From positions 620,001 through 684,000 of the forward strand of contig NZ_CP029210.1 in assembly GCF_003100395.1 (NCBI RefSeq): a DNA stretch of 64,000 nucleotides, in the 5' to 3' direction. Below are positions 18,265 to 30,036 of the stretch, one piece after another. Each line of letters starts with the position of its first letter. The first letter of the stretch is position 1. Under the pieces are notes generated by a model that had not been told where the DNA came from, ran no database searches, and saw only the letters and a list, made by a program, of their open reading frames with translations. This DNA is from Aquabacterium olei. Its GTDB lineage: Bacteria > Pseudomonadota > Gammaproteobacteria > Burkholderiales > Burkholderiaceae_C. A program made the translations under genes and the position numbers.

Positions 18265-19551
18265 ATGAGCCCCTCCGGAAAGACCGCCCTCATCCTCACG
18301 GGCGGTGGCGCGCGCGCCGCCTACCAGGTCGGTGTGCTGCAGGCCCTGCAGCACATCCGGCACGACTGCGCGCAGCCCCGGCGGCGCAATCCCTTCCAGA
18401 TCATCTGCGGCACCTCGGCCGGGGCCATCAACGGCCTGGCGCTCGCGTGCCGCGCCGACCACTATGACCTCGCCGTGCGCGCCATGGTCGAGGTCTGGCG
18501 CGACTTCCGATCCGAACAGGTCTACCGCTCCGACTCCTTCGGCGTCATCCAGACGGGCGCCAAATGGCTGACGCTGTTCTCGCTGGGCTGGGCCCTGGCG
18601 CGGTGGCGCCGCGCGCGGCCCCGTTCCCTGCTCGACAACGAGCCGCTGCGCCACTTCCTGCCCACGCTGTTCCGCACCGACCGCCTGCCGCGACTGATGG
18701 CCGAAGGCCACCTGGATGCGGTGGCGGTGTCGGCCTCGAGCTACACCACCGGTGAGCACGTCACCTTCTACGACAGTGCACAGCCCGTTGCCCCGTGGAC
18801 GCGCTCGCAGCGGCTCAGCGTGCAGGCCCCCCTGGCCATCGACCACCTGATGGCCTCCTCGGCCATCCCCTTCGTGTTTCCCGCCGTGCGCCTGGGTGTG
18901 GACGGCCGACCGCACTGGCTGGGCGACGGCTCGATGCGCCAGGCTGCGCCCATCTCGCCGGCCATCCACCTGGGGGCCGACCGCGTGTTCGTGATCGGCG
19001 CGGGCCGGCTGCACGAGCCGGCCGAACCGCGGCGTGCGTCGTCCGACTACCCGAATCTGGCGACCATCGCCGGCCACGCCATGTCCAGCATCTTCCTGGA
19101 CGCTCTGGCGGTCGACATCGAGCGCCTCCAGCGCGTCAACAAGACGCTGGCGCTGCTGTCCCCCGAGCAGCGCGCGGCCACCGGCCTGCGTCAGGTCGAC
19201 GTGCTGGTGATCGCGCCCAGCCAGCGCATCGACGACATCGCGGCCCGCCACCTGTGGGCCCTGCCACCCGCGGTGCGCGCCATGCTGCGCGCAGTGGGCG
19301 TGTACGGCAGCGGCAAGGCGGCGCGCGGCACCGCCCTGGCCAGCTACCTGCTGTTCGAATCGTCGTTCACGCGCGAGCTGATCCACCTCGGCTTTGCCGA
19401 CGCCCTGGCCAAGCGCGCCGAGGTCGAGGCCTTCTTTGGCTGGCAGCGGCGCCCCGTGCAGGGCGACGAGCCGGCCGGTCTGCAGCCCGCTCTGGGGGCG
19501 GCCGACATGCCGGACCCGCCCGGCACCCGCGACGTGCCTTTACATCATTGA
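18265..19551 (+). CDS. Patatin-like phospholipase
   Basis: This 428-residue patatin-domain acyl hydrolase has the oxyanion hole GGGARAAY (13-20), nucleophile Ser51 in GTSAG and catalytic Asp221 in the DGS motif. Together these form the Ser-Asp dyad expected for lipid acyl hydrolysis. The C-terminal about 150 residues are helical and end with a Pro-rich tail. No signal peptide is visible, so a cytoplasmic or peripheral membrane location is inferred. The putative rplU promoter begins inside its last codons (19539). Confidence 0.88.
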   Translation: MSPSGKTALILTGGGARAAYQVGVLQALQHIRHDCAQPRRRNPFQIICGTSAGAINGLALACRADHYDLAVRAMVEVWRDFRSEQVYRSDSFGVIQTGAKWLTLFSLGWALARWRRARPRSLLDNEPLRHFLPTLFRTDRLPRLMAEGHLDAVAVSASSYTTGEHVTFYDSAQPVAPWTRSQRLSVQAPLAIDHLMASSAIPFVFPAVRLGVDGRPHWLGDGSMRQAAPISPAIHLGADRVFVIGAGRLHEPAEPRRASSDYPNLATIAGHAMSSIFLDALAVDIERLQRVNKTLALLSPEQRAATGLRQVDVLVIAPSQRIDDIAARHLWALPPAVRAMLRAVGVYGSGKAARGTALASYLLFESSFTRELIHLGFADALAKRAEVEAFFGWQRRPVQGDEPAGLQPALGAADMPDPPGTRDVPLHH

Positions 19552-19567
19552 CCGCCTGTGCTAGAGT
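19539..19567 (+). promoter_or_regulatory. Predicted sigma-70 promoter of rplU
   Basis: TTTACA (19539-19544) and TAGAGT (19562-19567) are separated by exactly 17 bp, so transcription should start near 19574. The -35 box lies inside the end of the patatin gene. The predicted 5' UTR before rplU is about 50 bases. Confidence 0.55.
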
Positions 19568-19573
19568 GGAGAG

Positions 19574-19595
19574 CTTCGCCCTTTGATGGGTGAAG
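19574..19595 (+). promoter_or_regulatory. 5'-UTR hairpin in the rplU leader
   Basis: CTTCGCCC (19574-19581) pairs with GGGTGAAG (19588-19595) with one G-U pair and a 6-base loop. It starts at the predicted first transcribed base. It could stabilise the mRNA or serve in autoregulation by the ribosomal protein; only the pairing is seen. Confidence 0.35.
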
Positions 19596-19625
19596 AAAGT
19601 TCTTTTCCCTTCGAAAGGTCTCAAC

Positions 19626-19937
19626 ATGTACGCGGTCATAAAAACCGGCGGCAAGCAATACAAGGTTGCTGCTGGCGAAAAAATTAAAGTAGAACAGATT
19701 GCTGCGGAAGTTGGCCAAGAGATCGTGATCGACCAGGTTCTGGCAGTCGGCTCCGGCGCTGAACTCAAGGTTGGTTCCCCTCTGGTGGCTGGCGCAACCG
19801 TCAAAGCAACCGTGGTGGCCCATGGCCGTCACGACAAGGTCCGCATCTTCAAGATGCGTCGCCGCAAGCACTACCAGAAGCGCCAAGGTCACCGTCAGAA
19901 CTTCACCGAGCTGCAAATCAGCGCCGTGAACGCCTGA
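19626..19937 (+). CDS. rplU: 50S ribosomal protein L21
   Basis: This 103-residue protein is the normal length for L21, a 23S rRNA-binding protein of the large subunit. Signature segments are [14 protein letters not shown] and the C-terminal [18 protein letters not shown]. The start at 19626 matches the family N-terminus; the ATG at 19590 is rejected. It leads the conserved rplU-rpmA-obgE order. The codon usage includes several A/T-ending codons near the start, as often seen in highly expressed genes. Confidence 0.98.
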   Translation: MYAVIKTGGKQYKVAAGEKIKVEQIAAEVGQEIVIDQVLAVGSGAELKVGSPLVAGATVKATVVAHGRHDKVRIFKMRRRKHYQKRQGHRQNFTELQISAVNA

Positions 19938-19982
19938 TCTCGCGCCTTCATCGTCTAACTTCAGTACCCAAGGAGCAGATCC

Positions 19983-20240
19983 ATGGCACAGAAAAAAGGC
20001 GGCGGTTCCACACGGAACGGCCGTGATTCGCAACCCAAGATGCTGGGCGTGAAGGTGTTTGGCGGCCAAGTCGTGCCCGCCGGCTCCATCATCGTCCGTC
20101 AACGTGGCACCCGCTTCCATGCTGGCACCAACGTCGGCACCGGCCGCGACCACACGCTGTTCGCCCTGGTGGACGGCACCGTGTCCTTCGCCGTGAAGGG
20201 CTCGCAAAACCGCAAGACCGTCGTCGTCACGCCGGTCTGA
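19983..20240 (+). CDS. rpmA: 50S ribosomal protein L27
   Basis: This 85-residue protein has the classical N-terminus [16 protein letters not shown], whose flexible tail reaches the peptidyl-transferase centre, followed by [21 protein letters not shown]. An AAGGAG ribosome-binding site (19970-19975) precedes the start. It lies 45 bp after rplU and ends before a strong terminator. Confidence 0.98.
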   Translation: MAQKKGGGSTRNGRDSQPKMLGVKVFGGQVVPAGSIIVRQRGTRFHAGTNVGTGRDHTLFALVDGTVSFAVKGSQNRKTVVVTPV

Positions 20241-20285
20241 GGGTCGACATGACCTGGCGGGCCGCTTCGTGTGGCCCGCGTCACG

Positions 20286-20314
20286 AGCCCCGGTCCGCCG
20301 GGGCTTTTGTTTTT
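20286..20314 (+). terminator. Rho-independent terminator after rpmA
   Basis: AGCCCCGG (20286-20293) pairs with CCGGGGCT (20298-20305) around the tetraloop TCCG and is followed by TTTGTTTTTT. It should end most rplU-rpmA transcripts, leaving obgE to read-through or its own promoter. Confidence 0.85.
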
Positions 20315-20317
20315 TGA

Positions 20318-22267
<1,950 letters not shown>

Positions 22268-22366
22268 GCCTGTTGACCGTGCGCGGCGGCCCCTTCCGGT
22301 TGCCCGCGCGGTCGGCTTGCTTCCGCCCCCGCCTGTCGCGAACCCGTCTCCGCCCCTCTGTCGCCC

Positions 22367-23485
22367 ATGAACGAAGTGTTGAAGAACGCCCGCCGCATTG
22401 TCGTGAAGGTGGGCTCCAGCCTGGTCACGAACGAAGGCCGGGGCGTGGACGCCGAGGCCATTGGCACCTGGTGCCGGCAGATGGCCGCACTGGCGGCCGA
22501 CGGGCGCGAGGTCATCATGGTCTCCAGCGGCGCCATTGCCGAAGGCATGAAGCGCCTGGGCTGGGCGACGCGGCCCAAGGAACTGCACGAACTGCAGGCC
22601 GCCGCCGCAGTGGGCCAGATGGGCCTGGCCCAGATGTACGAAACCAAGCTGCGCGAGCACGGCATGGGCAGCGCCCAGGTGCTGCTCACGCATGCCGACC
22701 TGGCTGACCGCGAGCGCTACCTGAACGCGCGCTCGACCTTGCTGACGCTGCTGTCGCACAAGGTCGTGCCGGTCATCAACGAGAACGACACGGTCGTCAC
22801 CGACGAGATCAAGTTCGGTGACAACGACACCCTGGGCGCGCTGGTGGCCAACCTGGTCGAGGCCGACGCCCTGGTCATCCTGACCGACCAGAAAGGCCTG
22901 TACAGCGCCGACCCGCGCAAGGACCCGACCGCCCGCTTCATCGACGTCTGCACCGCCGGGGATCCGGCGCTCGAGCAGATGGCGGGTGGCGCCGGCTCGG
23001 GTGTGGGCACCGGCGGCATGATCACCAAGGTGATTGCCGCCCGGCGCGCCGCCGGCAGCGGGGCCAGCACCGTGATCGCCTGGGGCCGTGAGCCCGATGT
23101 GCTGGTGCGGCTGACCCAGGGTGAGTCGATTGGCTCGCTCTTCATGGCGGCCACGGCCAAGCTCACTGCACGCAAGCAATGGATGGCCGACCACCTGCAG
23201 CTGCGGGGCACGGTCGTCATCGACGACGGCGCCGTGGTCAAGCTGCGCGACGAAGGCAAGAGCCTGCTGCCCATCGGCATGGTCGAGGTCATCGGTGATT
23301 TCCACCGCGGCGACGTGATCGCAGTGCGCAGTCTCCGGGGCGAGCACGTGGCCCGCGGGCTGGCCAACTACGCCAGCGGCGAGGCCCGCCTGATTGCCCG
23401 CAAGCCATCCAGCGAGATCGGCGCGGTGCTCGGCTTCACCAACGAGCCGGAAATGATCCATCGCGACAACCTGGTCCTCGCCTGA
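22367..23485 (+). CDS. proB: Glutamate 5-kinase
   Basis: This 372-residue enzyme phosphorylates glutamate in the first step of proline synthesis. The amino-acid-kinase domain shows [13 protein letters not shown] at the start, [26 protein letters not shown] and the feedback-binding region. A PUA domain fills about residues 275-372 ([15 protein letters not shown] strand, [17 protein letters not shown]). Length equals the E. coli enzyme. proA is not adjacent. The location after obgE is conserved in betaproteobacteria. An imperfect 7-bp hairpin (23507-23528) lies just after the stop. Confidence 0.96.
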   Translation: MNEVLKNARRIVVKVGSSLVTNEGRGVDAEAIGTWCRQMAALAADGREVIMVSSGAIAEGMKRLGWATRPKELHELQAAAAVGQMGLAQMYETKLREHGMGSAQVLLTHADLADRERYLNARSTLLTLLSHKVVPVINENDTVVTDEIKFGDNDTLGALVANLVEADALVILTDQKGLYSADPRKDPTARFIDVCTAGDPALEQMAGGAGSGVGTGGMITKVIAARRAAGSGASTVIAWGREPDVLVRLTQGESIGSLFMAATAKLTARKQWMADHLQLRGTVVIDDGAVVKLRDEGKSLLPIGMVEVIGDFHRGDVIAVRSLRGEHVARGLANYASGEARLIARKPSSEIGAVLGFTNEPEMIHRDNLVLA

Positions 23486-23697
23486 GACTGTCGCAAACGG
23501 TACAAAGCCAGGCATTGCGCGGCCTGGCACGGCGTTTCACCACACGGGGCCTCCGCCTGTCGTGTCGTGAAATGTGACAACAACTGGATCCATATTCGGG
23601 TAGTCCCTGTCGGGGTGGGGTAGCCTGGGCGCGTTACAAAGCTGTCCCAGGTTCTCTTTTTCCCCGGCACGCGGCGCGTGTCCATCCCGGAGGCTCC

Positions 23698-24762
23698 ATG
23701 TCCCTATCCCGCACCCCGTTCCGTCCCTCTGCCCCTCGCCTGCTGTCCGCCCTCGTCGTCGCGGGCGCCGTGGCAGCCCCGGCCGCCCAGGCCAAACAGC
23801 TGCTGTGCGTGTGGGACGTGGCCGGCAAGACCGGTGACGTCTACGCTGCCGCCACCGACTTCGTGGTGGCCATGCAGAAGGCGGGCGCCGAGATGGAGCT
23901 CAAGAGCTACGTCGACGAGCGCGTGGCCGTCGAAGACTATCGCGCTGGTCAGTGTGACGGCGTGATCGCCACGGCCTTCCGCACCCGCCAGTTCAACAGC
24001 CTGGCCGGCTCGCTCGACAGCATCGGCTCGACCACCGTCGTCAAGGGCGGCAAGGTCGACATCAACGCGAGCTACGAGGTCGTTCGCAAGGTGGTGCAGG
24101 TGTTTGCCTCGCCGCAGGCCAACAAGCTGATGGTGGAGGGCAACCACGAGATCGGTGGCATCTTCCCGCTGGGGGCGGCCTATCCGATCGTGCGCGACCG
24201 CACCATCAACACGGTCGAGGAACTGTCGGGCAAGAAGATCGCCGCCTTCGACTACGACAAGGCGCAGAGCGTGATGATCCAGCGCATCGGCGCCCAGCCG
24301 GTTTCGGTCGACGTCACCAACATCGGGCCGAAGTTCAACAACGGCTTCGTCGACATGGTGACCCTGCCGGCCGTGGCCTTCAAGCCTTTCGAGCTTTACA
24401 AGGGCATCGGCACCAAGGGCGGCATCGGGCGCTTCCCGATCCTGATCCCGACCGTGCAGGTGGTGCTCAACAAGAACAAGTTCCCGGAAGGGTTTGGCGA
24501 GAAGTCGCGCCAGTACTGGTTGAGCCAGTTCGATCGGGCGCTCAACATCGTGCAGACAGCCGAGAAGGGCATTCCCGCGGCGATGTGGGACGACATCCCG
24601 GCCGAGGCCGTGCCGAAGTACGTGCTGATGTTCCGCGAGTCGCGCATCGAGATTGCCAAGCAGGGCATCTACAACAAGCAGGGCCTGAACATCATCAAGC
24701 GCGCCCGCTGCAGCGTGAACCCGTCTGACGCCGAGTGCGCCACCAAGACCGAAATCGACTGA
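23698..24762 (+). CDS. Putative periplasmic solute-binding protein
   Basis: This 354-residue exported protein has a signal peptide that should be cut after AAQA (near residue 32). The mature part has a periplasmic-binding fold feel: LCVWDVAGKTGDVYAAATDFV at the start, a central KKIAAFDYDKAQ segment and a C-terminal region with RARCSVNPSDAECATK. A pair of cysteines near the end could form a disulfide. It resembles the DUF6091/TRAP-type putative solute-binding group conserved in Burkholderiales; the ligand is unknown and no transporter gene is adjacent. GGAGG stands before the start at 23698. The 212-bp upstream gap holds no clear promoter that I can recognise. Confidence 0.7.
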   Translation: MSLSRTPFRPSAPRLLSALVVAGAVAAPAAQAKQLLCVWDVAGKTGDVYAAATDFVVAMQKAGAEMELKSYVDERVAVEDYRAGQCDGVIATAFRTRQFNSLAGSLDSIGSTTVVKGGKVDINASYEVVRKVVQVFASPQANKLMVEGNHEIGGIFPLGAAYPIVRDRTINTVEELSGKKIAAFDYDKAQSVMIQRIGAQPVSVDVTNIGPKFNNGFVDMVTLPAVAFKPFELYKGIGTKGGIGRFPILIPTVQVVLNKNKFPEGFGEKSRQYWLSQFDRALNIVQTAEKGIPAAMWDDIPAEAVPKYVLMFRESRIEIAKQGIYNKQGLNIIKRARCSVNPSDAECATKTEID

Positions 24763-24790
24763 GTGCTGTCCGCCTTCGGGCGGTGAGGGG

Positions 24791-24819
24791 GGCCGACCGC
24801 CGGGCGCCGGCGGTCGGCC
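24791..24819. terminator. GC-rich hairpin between convergent genes
   Basis: GGCCGACCGCC (24791-24801) and GGCGGTCGGCC (24809-24819) form an 11-bp perfect stem. It lies exactly between the converging solute-binding-protein and rppH genes. No T-run follows, so it is a possible bidirectional terminator of the GC-rich type. Confidence 0.45.
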
Positions 24820-24822
24820 TGC

Positions 24823-25434
24823 TCATTCGCGGTCGGGGGCCAGCAGCCCGGTCGTCGGGGCTGCGCCGCCGTGTGCGGCCGAGCCTTCCTCGGCGTCGTC
24901 AGGGCCATCGCCCGCGCGACGGCGCATGTTGCCCCGCAGGAAGCGGTTGGCATGCCCTTGCGGCTTCGGCAGGAAGCGGGCGAGCTCGGACAGCGCCATT
25001 TCATAGACGCCGCGCTTGAACTCGATCACGGCCTCCAGCGGCACCCAGTATTCGTGCCAGCGCCAGGCGTCGAACTCGGGGTGGTTGGTGGCGCGCAGGT
25101 TCATGTCCGTGTCGCGGCCGGTCAGCTGCAGCAGAAACCAGATCTGTTTCTGGCCCTTGTAGTGCCCGCGCGCGTCCTTGCGGATGAAGTGCTGCGGCAC
25201 CTCGTAGCGCAACCAGTCGCGCGTGCGCGCAATGATCCGGACGTGGTCAGGCAGCAAGCCCACTTCTTCGTGGAGCTCGCGGAACATCGCCTGCTCGGGC
25301 GACTCGCCATGCTTGATGCCGCCTTGGGGGAACTGCCAGGAGTGGGTGCGAATACGCTTGCCCCAGAAAACCTGGTTCCGATGATTGAGCAGGATGATGC
25401 CGACGTTGGGCCTGAAGCCCTCCCGGTCGAGCAT
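24823..25434 (-). CDS. rppH: RNA pyrophosphohydrolase (Nudix)
   Basis: This 203-residue Nudix hydrolase removes pyrophosphate from the 5' end of mRNA and so triggers RNase E-dependent decay. The N-terminus [15 protein letters not shown] is diagnostic, and the Nudix box spans residues 38-60 (G38, E44, R52, E53, E56, E57, G59). The start at 25434 follows GGAG six bases upstream; the earlier in-frame start at 25464 is less likely. The C-terminal about 40 residues are Arg/Ala-rich and variable ([14 protein letters not shown]). It is divergent from proS, an arrangement common in betaproteobacteria. Confidence 0.95.
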   Translation of the reverse strand: MLDREGFRPNVGIILLNHRNQVFWGKRIRTHSWQFPQGGIKHGESPEQAMFRELHEEVGLLPDHVRIIARTRDWLRYEVPQHFIRKDARGHYKGQKQIWFLLQLTGRDTDMNLRATNHPEFDAWRWHEYWVPLEAVIEFKRGVYEMALSELARFLPKPQGHANRFLRGNMRRRAGDGPDDAEEGSAAHGGAAPTTGLLAPDRE

Positions 25435-25547
25435 AATCAACTCCGAATTTTCAACTGGTTTCATTATTGCACCCCCTGACCGCTTCGCCTAGTGCGATCG
25501 TCAAGCCCCTGACTGCGGTGCATGTCTCCGCGCCCCTTCTGCCCGCC

Positions 25548-27311
25548 ATGAAAGCCTCCCAGTTCTTCATCTCCACCCTCAAGGAAGCCCCGGCCGACGC
25601 CGAGATCGCCAGCCACAAGCTGATGATGCGTGCCGGCCTGATCCGCAAGCTGGGCGCCGGCCTGTACAACTACATGCCGATGGGCCTGCGGGTGATCCGC
25701 AAGGTGGAAGCCATCATCCGCGATGAGCTGAACAAGGCGGGATGCGTGGAGCTGGTGATGCCGGTGGTGCAGCCCGCCGAGCTGTGGCAGGAAACCGGTC
25801 GCTTCGAGAAGATGGGCGACGAGCTGCTGCGCTTCAAGGACCGTCACGACCGCGACTTCGTGATCCAGCCCACCGCGGAAGAGGTCATCACGGACATCGC
25901 GCGCCAGGAGCTGCGCAGCTACCGCGCGCTGCCGAAGAACTTCTATCAGATCCAGACCAAGTTCCGCGACGAGCGCCGCCCGCGCTTCGGCATCATGCGT
26001 GGCCGCGAGTTCACGATGAAGGACGCCTACTCCTTCGACCGGGATGTCGAGGCGGCCGGCAAGTCGTACGACGCGATGTACGCCGCCTACACCCGCATCT
26101 TCGAGCGCCTGGGCCTGCAGTTCCGCGCGGTGGCGGCCGACACCGGTGCCATCGGCGGTGACCGTTCGCACGAGTTCCAGGTGATCGCCGACACCGGCGA
26201 AGACGCCATCGTCTACTGCCCCACCAGCGACTACGCTGCCAACATCGAGCTGGCGGAAGCCGTGTCGCTGCTGGCCGAGCGCGCCGCCGCTGCCGAAGCC
26301 TGCGAGAAGGTCGCCACGCCGGGCAAGAGCACCTGCGCCGATGTGGCCGCGCTGCTGGGCCTGCCGCTGTCGCGCACCGTGAAGTCGCTGGTGCTGGCCA
26401 CCGACGAGACCAACGAAGCCGGCGAGATCGTGAAGTCGACCGTGTGGCTGCTGCTGGTGCGCGGCGACCACGACCTGAACGAAGTGAAGGCCGGCAAGCT
26501 CCAGCTGGCCGATGGTTCGGGTCTGAAGGCGGGCTTCCGCTTCGCGACCGAGAAGGAGATCGTCGCGCACTTCGGCTGCAAGCCGGGCTACCTCGGCCCC
26601 ATCGGCCTGAAGCAGCCTGTCAAAGTCATTGCCGACCGGACCGTGGCCAACATGGCCGACTGGGTGTGCGGCGCCAATGAAGAAGGCTTCCACATCCGTG
26701 GCGTGAACTGGGGCCGTGATCTGCCCGAGCCCGATCTGGTGGCCGACATCCGCAACGTCGTCGAAGGCGATCCGTCGCCGGACGGCCAGGGCGTGCTGGC
26801 CATCCAGCGCGGCATCGAAGTGGGCCACGTGTTCTACCTGGGCACCAAGTACTCCAAGGCCATGGACGCGACCTTCCTGGACGTGGACGGCAAGCCCAAG
26901 CACTTCGAGATGGGTTGCTACGGCATCGGTGTCACGCGGATTCTGGGCGCCGCCATCGAGCAGCGTCACGACGAGCGCGGCATTCTGTGGCCGGACGCCA
27001 TCGCGCCGTTCACCGTGGTGATCTGCCCGGTGGGCTACGACCGCTCGGACGACGTGAAGCAGGCGGCCGACCGCCTGTACGCCGACCTGGTGGCCGATGG
27101 CGTGGACGTCATCCTCGACGACCGCGGTGAGCGCCCGGGGGCGATGTTTGCCGACTGGGAACTCATCGGCGTGCCGCACCGGGTGGTGCTGGGCGACAAG
27201 GGCCTCAAGGAAGGGCTGGCCGAGTACCAGGGCCGTGGCGATGCCGCGGCCACCAAGGTGCCGGTGGCCGAGTTGCTCGCCACCCTGCGGGCGCGTCTGG
27301 CCCAGGCCTGA
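25548..27311 (+). CDS. proS: Prolyl-tRNA synthetase
   Basis: This 587-residue class II synthetase of the bacterial type carries the cis-editing INS domain. Motif 1 is near [23 protein letters not shown], motif 2 is in [21 protein letters not shown], and motif 3 is in [16 protein letters not shown]. The INS domain (about 230-390) contains KSLVLATDE and DHDLNEVKA. The start at 25548 (MKASQFF) agrees with the family; an upstream open frame to 25467 is ignored. It probably shares a divergent promoter region with rppH. Confidence 0.97.
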   Translation: MKASQFFISTLKEAPADAEIASHKLMMRAGLIRKLGAGLYNYMPMGLRVIRKVEAIIRDELNKAGCVELVMPVVQPAELWQETGRFEKMGDELLRFKDRHDRDFVIQPTAEEVITDIARQELRSYRALPKNFYQIQTKFRDERRPRFGIMRGREFTMKDAYSFDRDVEAAGKSYDAMYAAYTRIFERLGLQFRAVAADTGAIGGDRSHEFQVIADTGEDAIVYCPTSDYAANIELAEAVSLLAERAAAAEACEKVATPGKSTCADVAALLGLPLSRTVKSLVLATDETNEAGEIVKSTVWLLLVRGDHDLNEVKAGKLQLADGSGLKAGFRFATEKEIVAHFGCKPGYLGPIGLKQPVKVIADRTVANMADWVCGANEEGFHIRGVNWGRDLPEPDLVADIRNVVEGDPSPDGQGVLAIQRGIEVGHVFYLGTKYSKAMDATFLDVDGKPKHFEMGCYGIGVTRILGAAIEQRHDERGILWPDAIAPFTVVICPVGYDRSDDVKQAADRLYADLVADGVDVILDDRGERPGAMFADWELIGVPHRVVLGDKGLKEGLAEYQGRGDAAATKVPVAELLATLRARLAQA

Positions 27312-27424
27312 CGGCCGGTGTGGCCTCGGGGTGGCCGCTGCGGGGATGTATCTCCCCGAAACAGGCGGCCACAGCGGTCAGATGCCGCGATCACCCGAGG
27401 CCGGCTTCCAGTACAGTTCGCGCC

Positions 27425-28099
27425 ATGCTGAAGTGGTCCTGCCGTCGTTTCTGTGCTTTCGTGCTGGCGTGCGCCCTGGGCGGCGCTGCCCTGACGGTGC
27501 AGGCGGGCGGCCAGGTGGAAGAGCCGCTGGCCGACTCGGTGCGCACCGCGCTGTCGATGGCGGTGGGGCGTGGGGCGGCGCCCCAGCTGGCGTTTGCCGA
27601 CGCCACGCAGAAGGCGTCCTGCGAGCGGTGGGCCCTGGCGCTGGAAGACAAGCTGCGCAAGCGCAAGCCCGATGAGCTGGTGCGCCGCGAGTTCCTCGTG
27701 ACCGTGTGCTACGAGGCCAAGCGGGCTGGGCTCGAGCCCACGCTGGTGCTGGGTCTCATTCAGGTGGAAAGCGGCTTCCGCAAGTACGCGATCTCGTCGG
27801 TGGGCGCGCGCGGCTACATGCAGGTGATGCCGTTCTGGGCGCGCACCATCGGCAATGGCGACGCCAGCACGCTGTTCCACATGCAGACCAATCTGCGTTT
27901 CGGCTGCGTGATCCTGCGGCACTACCTGGACCGCGAGAAGGGCAATCTGTTCCTGGCGCTCGGCCGCTACAACGGCAGCCGGGGCCGGGCCGAATACCCG
28001 AACATGGTGACGGCCGCACGCCGGACCTGGCAGGTGCCGGCCGCCGACGCCGCCATCCAGATGGCCGACGCGGGGGCGGCGCACGGCCTCAGCCGCTGA
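27425..28099 (+). CDS. Lytic transglycosylase, SLT domain
   Basis: This 224-residue exported muramidase has a signal peptide (basic start then CAFVLACALGGAALTVQA) and a C-terminal SLT/lysozyme-like domain. Catalytic Glu115 lies in GLIQVESGFRKYA, followed by the ARGYMQVMPFW motif and the CGCVILRHYL-type helix (FGCVILRHYLD). It should cleave peptidoglycan between MurNAc and GlcNAc in the periplasm. The start at 27425 is preferred to the long open frame that begins at 27320. It lies downstream of proS in the same direction, a conserved pair in Burkholderiales. Confidence 0.9.
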   Translation: MLKWSCRRFCAFVLACALGGAALTVQAGGQVEEPLADSVRTALSMAVGRGAAPQLAFADATQKASCERWALALEDKLRKRKPDELVRREFLVTVCYEAKRAGLEPTLVLGLIQVESGFRKYAISSVGARGYMQVMPFWARTIGNGDASTLFHMQTNLRFGCVILRHYLDREKGNLFLALGRYNGSRGRAEYPNMVTAARRTWQVPAADAAIQMADAGAAHGLSR

Positions 28100-28123
28100 G
28101 GGCAGACGGCGGAAGCGCCGGAC

Positions 28124-28705
28124 TCACAGCCCGCGCCACTCCTGCGGCCGCGCCGATGCAATCTGCAGCGTCGCCAGCACGCGCTCCACGGTCTCGTTCA
28201 CCAGCTCGTCGATGCTCGCCGGGCGGTGGTAGAACGCCGGCAGCGGCGGGAAGACGATGCCGCCCATCTCGGTGACGGCGGTCATGTTGCGCAGGTGGGC
28301 CAGGTTGAAGGGCGTTTCACGCACCATCAGCACCAGGCGGCGGCGCTCTTTCAGCGTCACGTCGGCGGCCCGCGTGAGCAGGTTGTCGCCCATCCCGTGG
28401 GCCACTGCGGCCAGCGTCTTCATCGAACAGGGCGCGATCACCATGGCGTCGGTGGCGAAGCTGCCGCTGGCGATGCAGGCACCGACGTCGCCAGGCGCAT
28501 GGGCTTCGGTGGCCAGCGCTTCCAGCTCGGCGCGGCCCAGCCCCATCTCATGGTGCACGTTCAGGATGCCGGCGGGCGTGGCGACCAGATGGGTCTCGAC
28601 GCCCAGCACGCGAGCGCGTTCCAGCAGGCGCACGCCATAGACCGCGCCACTGGCACCAGTGAGCCCGACGATCAGGCGCGCCGGGCGGGGAAGGGCCGAT
28701 GGCAC
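28124..28705 (-). CDS. ubiX: Flavin prenyltransferase UbiX
   Basis: This 193-residue enzyme prenylates FMN to supply the cofactor of UbiD-type decarboxylases in ubiquinone synthesis. Typical segments are LIVGLTGASGAVYGVRLLE, the SGSFATDAMVIAPCSMKTLAAVAHG region and MRETPFNLAHLRNM. The start is GTG at 28705, four bases beyond the grxD stop, so it is the last gene of the hemA-to-ubiX set on this strand. Confidence 0.95.
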   Translation of the reverse strand: MPSALPRPARLIVGLTGASGAVYGVRLLERARVLGVETHLVATPAGILNVHHEMGLGRAELEALATEAHAPGDVGACIASGSFATDAMVIAPCSMKTLAAVAHGMGDNLLTRAADVTLKERRRLVLMVRETPFNLAHLRNMTAVTEMGGIVFPPLPAFYHRPASIDELVNETVERVLATLQIASARPQEWRGL

Positions 28706-28709
28706 GGTC

Positions 28710-29024
28710 TTACTGCGGGGTCAGAACCTGCTGCAGCTCACCGGCCTGGTACATCTCCATCATGATGTCCGAGCCGCCGACGAATTCGCCGTTGATGTAG
28801 AGCTGCGGAATCGTGGGCCAGTTGGCGTATTCCTTGATGCCCTGGCGGATCTCTTCGTCTTCCAGCACGTTGACGGTGGTCAGGTCGGTGACGCCACAGG
28901 CCTTGAGGATCTGCACGGCGCGGCCCGAGAAGCCGCATTGCGGGAAGGTCGGGTTGCCCTTCATGAAGAGCACCACGCGGTTGCCCTTCACGAGTTCGTC
29001 GATGCGTTGTTGAACGTTGCTCAT
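28710..29024 (-). CDS. grxD: Monothiol glutaredoxin (CGFS type)
   Basis: This 104-residue monothiol glutaredoxin binds and delivers [2Fe-2S] clusters with glutathione. Cys30 is in the CGFS motif (FPQCGFSG), preceded by VLFMKGNP, and the downstream [19 protein letters not shown] is diagnostic. The start at 29024 has a clear upstream gap of 129 bp to the barrel-like gene. In related genomes it directly follows prmC; here a non-conserved gene intervenes. Confidence 0.96.
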   Translation of the reverse strand: MSNVQQRIDELVKGNRVVLFMKGNPTFPQCGFSGRAVQILKACGVTDLTTVNVLEDEEIRQGIKEYANWPTIPQLYINGEFVGGSDIMMEMYQAGELQQVLTPQ

Positions 29025-29153
29025 AACCTGCTCATCCGGAAAAAAGGGTGTGTGACAAGGCCGGTTTATAGCAGGCCTCCACGCCCGAGGACGGCGGGGT
29101 GGCGGAAGTGCAGCAGCGTGGAAGGGATAGCGGGGCGGAGCGCGGGCGTGCCG

Positions 29154-29909
29154 TCAGAACGCGTAGCCGAGCGACACCTTGACGACGTGGCGCAGGCGCT
29201 GGGCGCTTTCCGTGTCGGTGGCCCGGGTGAGGACGGTGTCGTGGCCGGTGGCGCGAGGCGTGACGCCGACGTCGGCATTGAGCTGCCAGGCCGTGGGCGA
29301 GCCCGGCAGCGTCAGGCGGGCGCTGTAGCCGGCGCCCACATACGGGGCCGTGCGGGGGGTGTTCGGGCTGCCCTCCAGGCCTGCGGCCGGACCTTCGACG
29401 CGTTGAAGGCTGAGATTGAGCCCGCCGCCGCGCTCGCCGGCACCCCACCAGGCCTGGGCGGTTTCGCCGGCCACCAGCCCTGCCGTGGCGCGCAGGCCGC
29501 CGGCCACGTAGTAATCGGTGAGCAGGTGCAGGCTGCGCAGACGCAGGCCGGGTGCCACCGACAGGCTGGCACCGAGGTGGTCGCGCATGGGGTCGGCCGG
29601 GCGGTCGATCAGGGCGCCGACGCGGCCTTCCCATTGGCGCAGCAGGCGTTGGCCGTCGAGGTCCGGGCCATCGGCATCGCGCGCGGTGAGTGTGGCGGGC
29701 AGGCCGACGGTCTGCCAGCTGATGCGTGCTTCCGTCAGGTCACCGGTGCGCGATTGGCGGTACGCGTGGCTCGCCTTGGGCACCATCTGGGCATGCGCTG
29801 CGGTGCTGGCAAGCAGCAGCGCCAGCGTCCAGGCAGAGCCGGCACGGGCGCGGCCGCGGCTCGACCGATGCGATCGGGGCTTAGCAGGGAAACGGGACAG
29901 CGGGCGCAT
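29154..29909 (-). CDS. Exported beta-barrel-like protein of unknown function
   Basis: This 251-residue protein starts with an unusually Arg/Ser-rich n-region followed by a hydrophobic core and cleavage site AAHA|Q near residue 40. The mature part is rich in alternating polar/hydrophobic strands (LRLRSLHLLTDYYV, GLRATAGLVAG, GGGLNLSLQRV) and ends in KVSLGYAF, a terminal Phe typical of outer-membrane barrels recognised by BamA. I recognise no family. GGAGG six bases upstream supports the start at 29909 over ATG 29936. It is inserted between prmC and grxD of an otherwise conserved operon. Confidence 0.65.
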   Translation of the reverse strand: MRPLSRFPAKPRSHRSSRGRARAGSAWTLALLLASTAAHAQMVPKASHAYRQSRTGDLTEARISWQTVGLPATLTARDADGPDLDGQRLLRQWEGRVGALIDRPADPMRDHLGASLSVAPGLRLRSLHLLTDYYVAGGLRATAGLVAGETAQAWWGAGERGGGLNLSLQRVEGPAAGLEGSPNTPRTAPYVGAGYSARLTLPGSPTAWQLNADVGVTPRATGHDTVLTRATDTESAQRLRHVVKVSLGYAF

Positions 29910-30036
29910 CGGGAACCTCCGGAACACGGTGCCCATGCTAAGGAGACGCTCTGTGTCTGTGGATCAGATTTGTGAGCGTTCGTGACCCCAGTTCCCTGTT
30001 TTGACGGGAAACGCCAGGTGGGACGCAGAAATCCGC

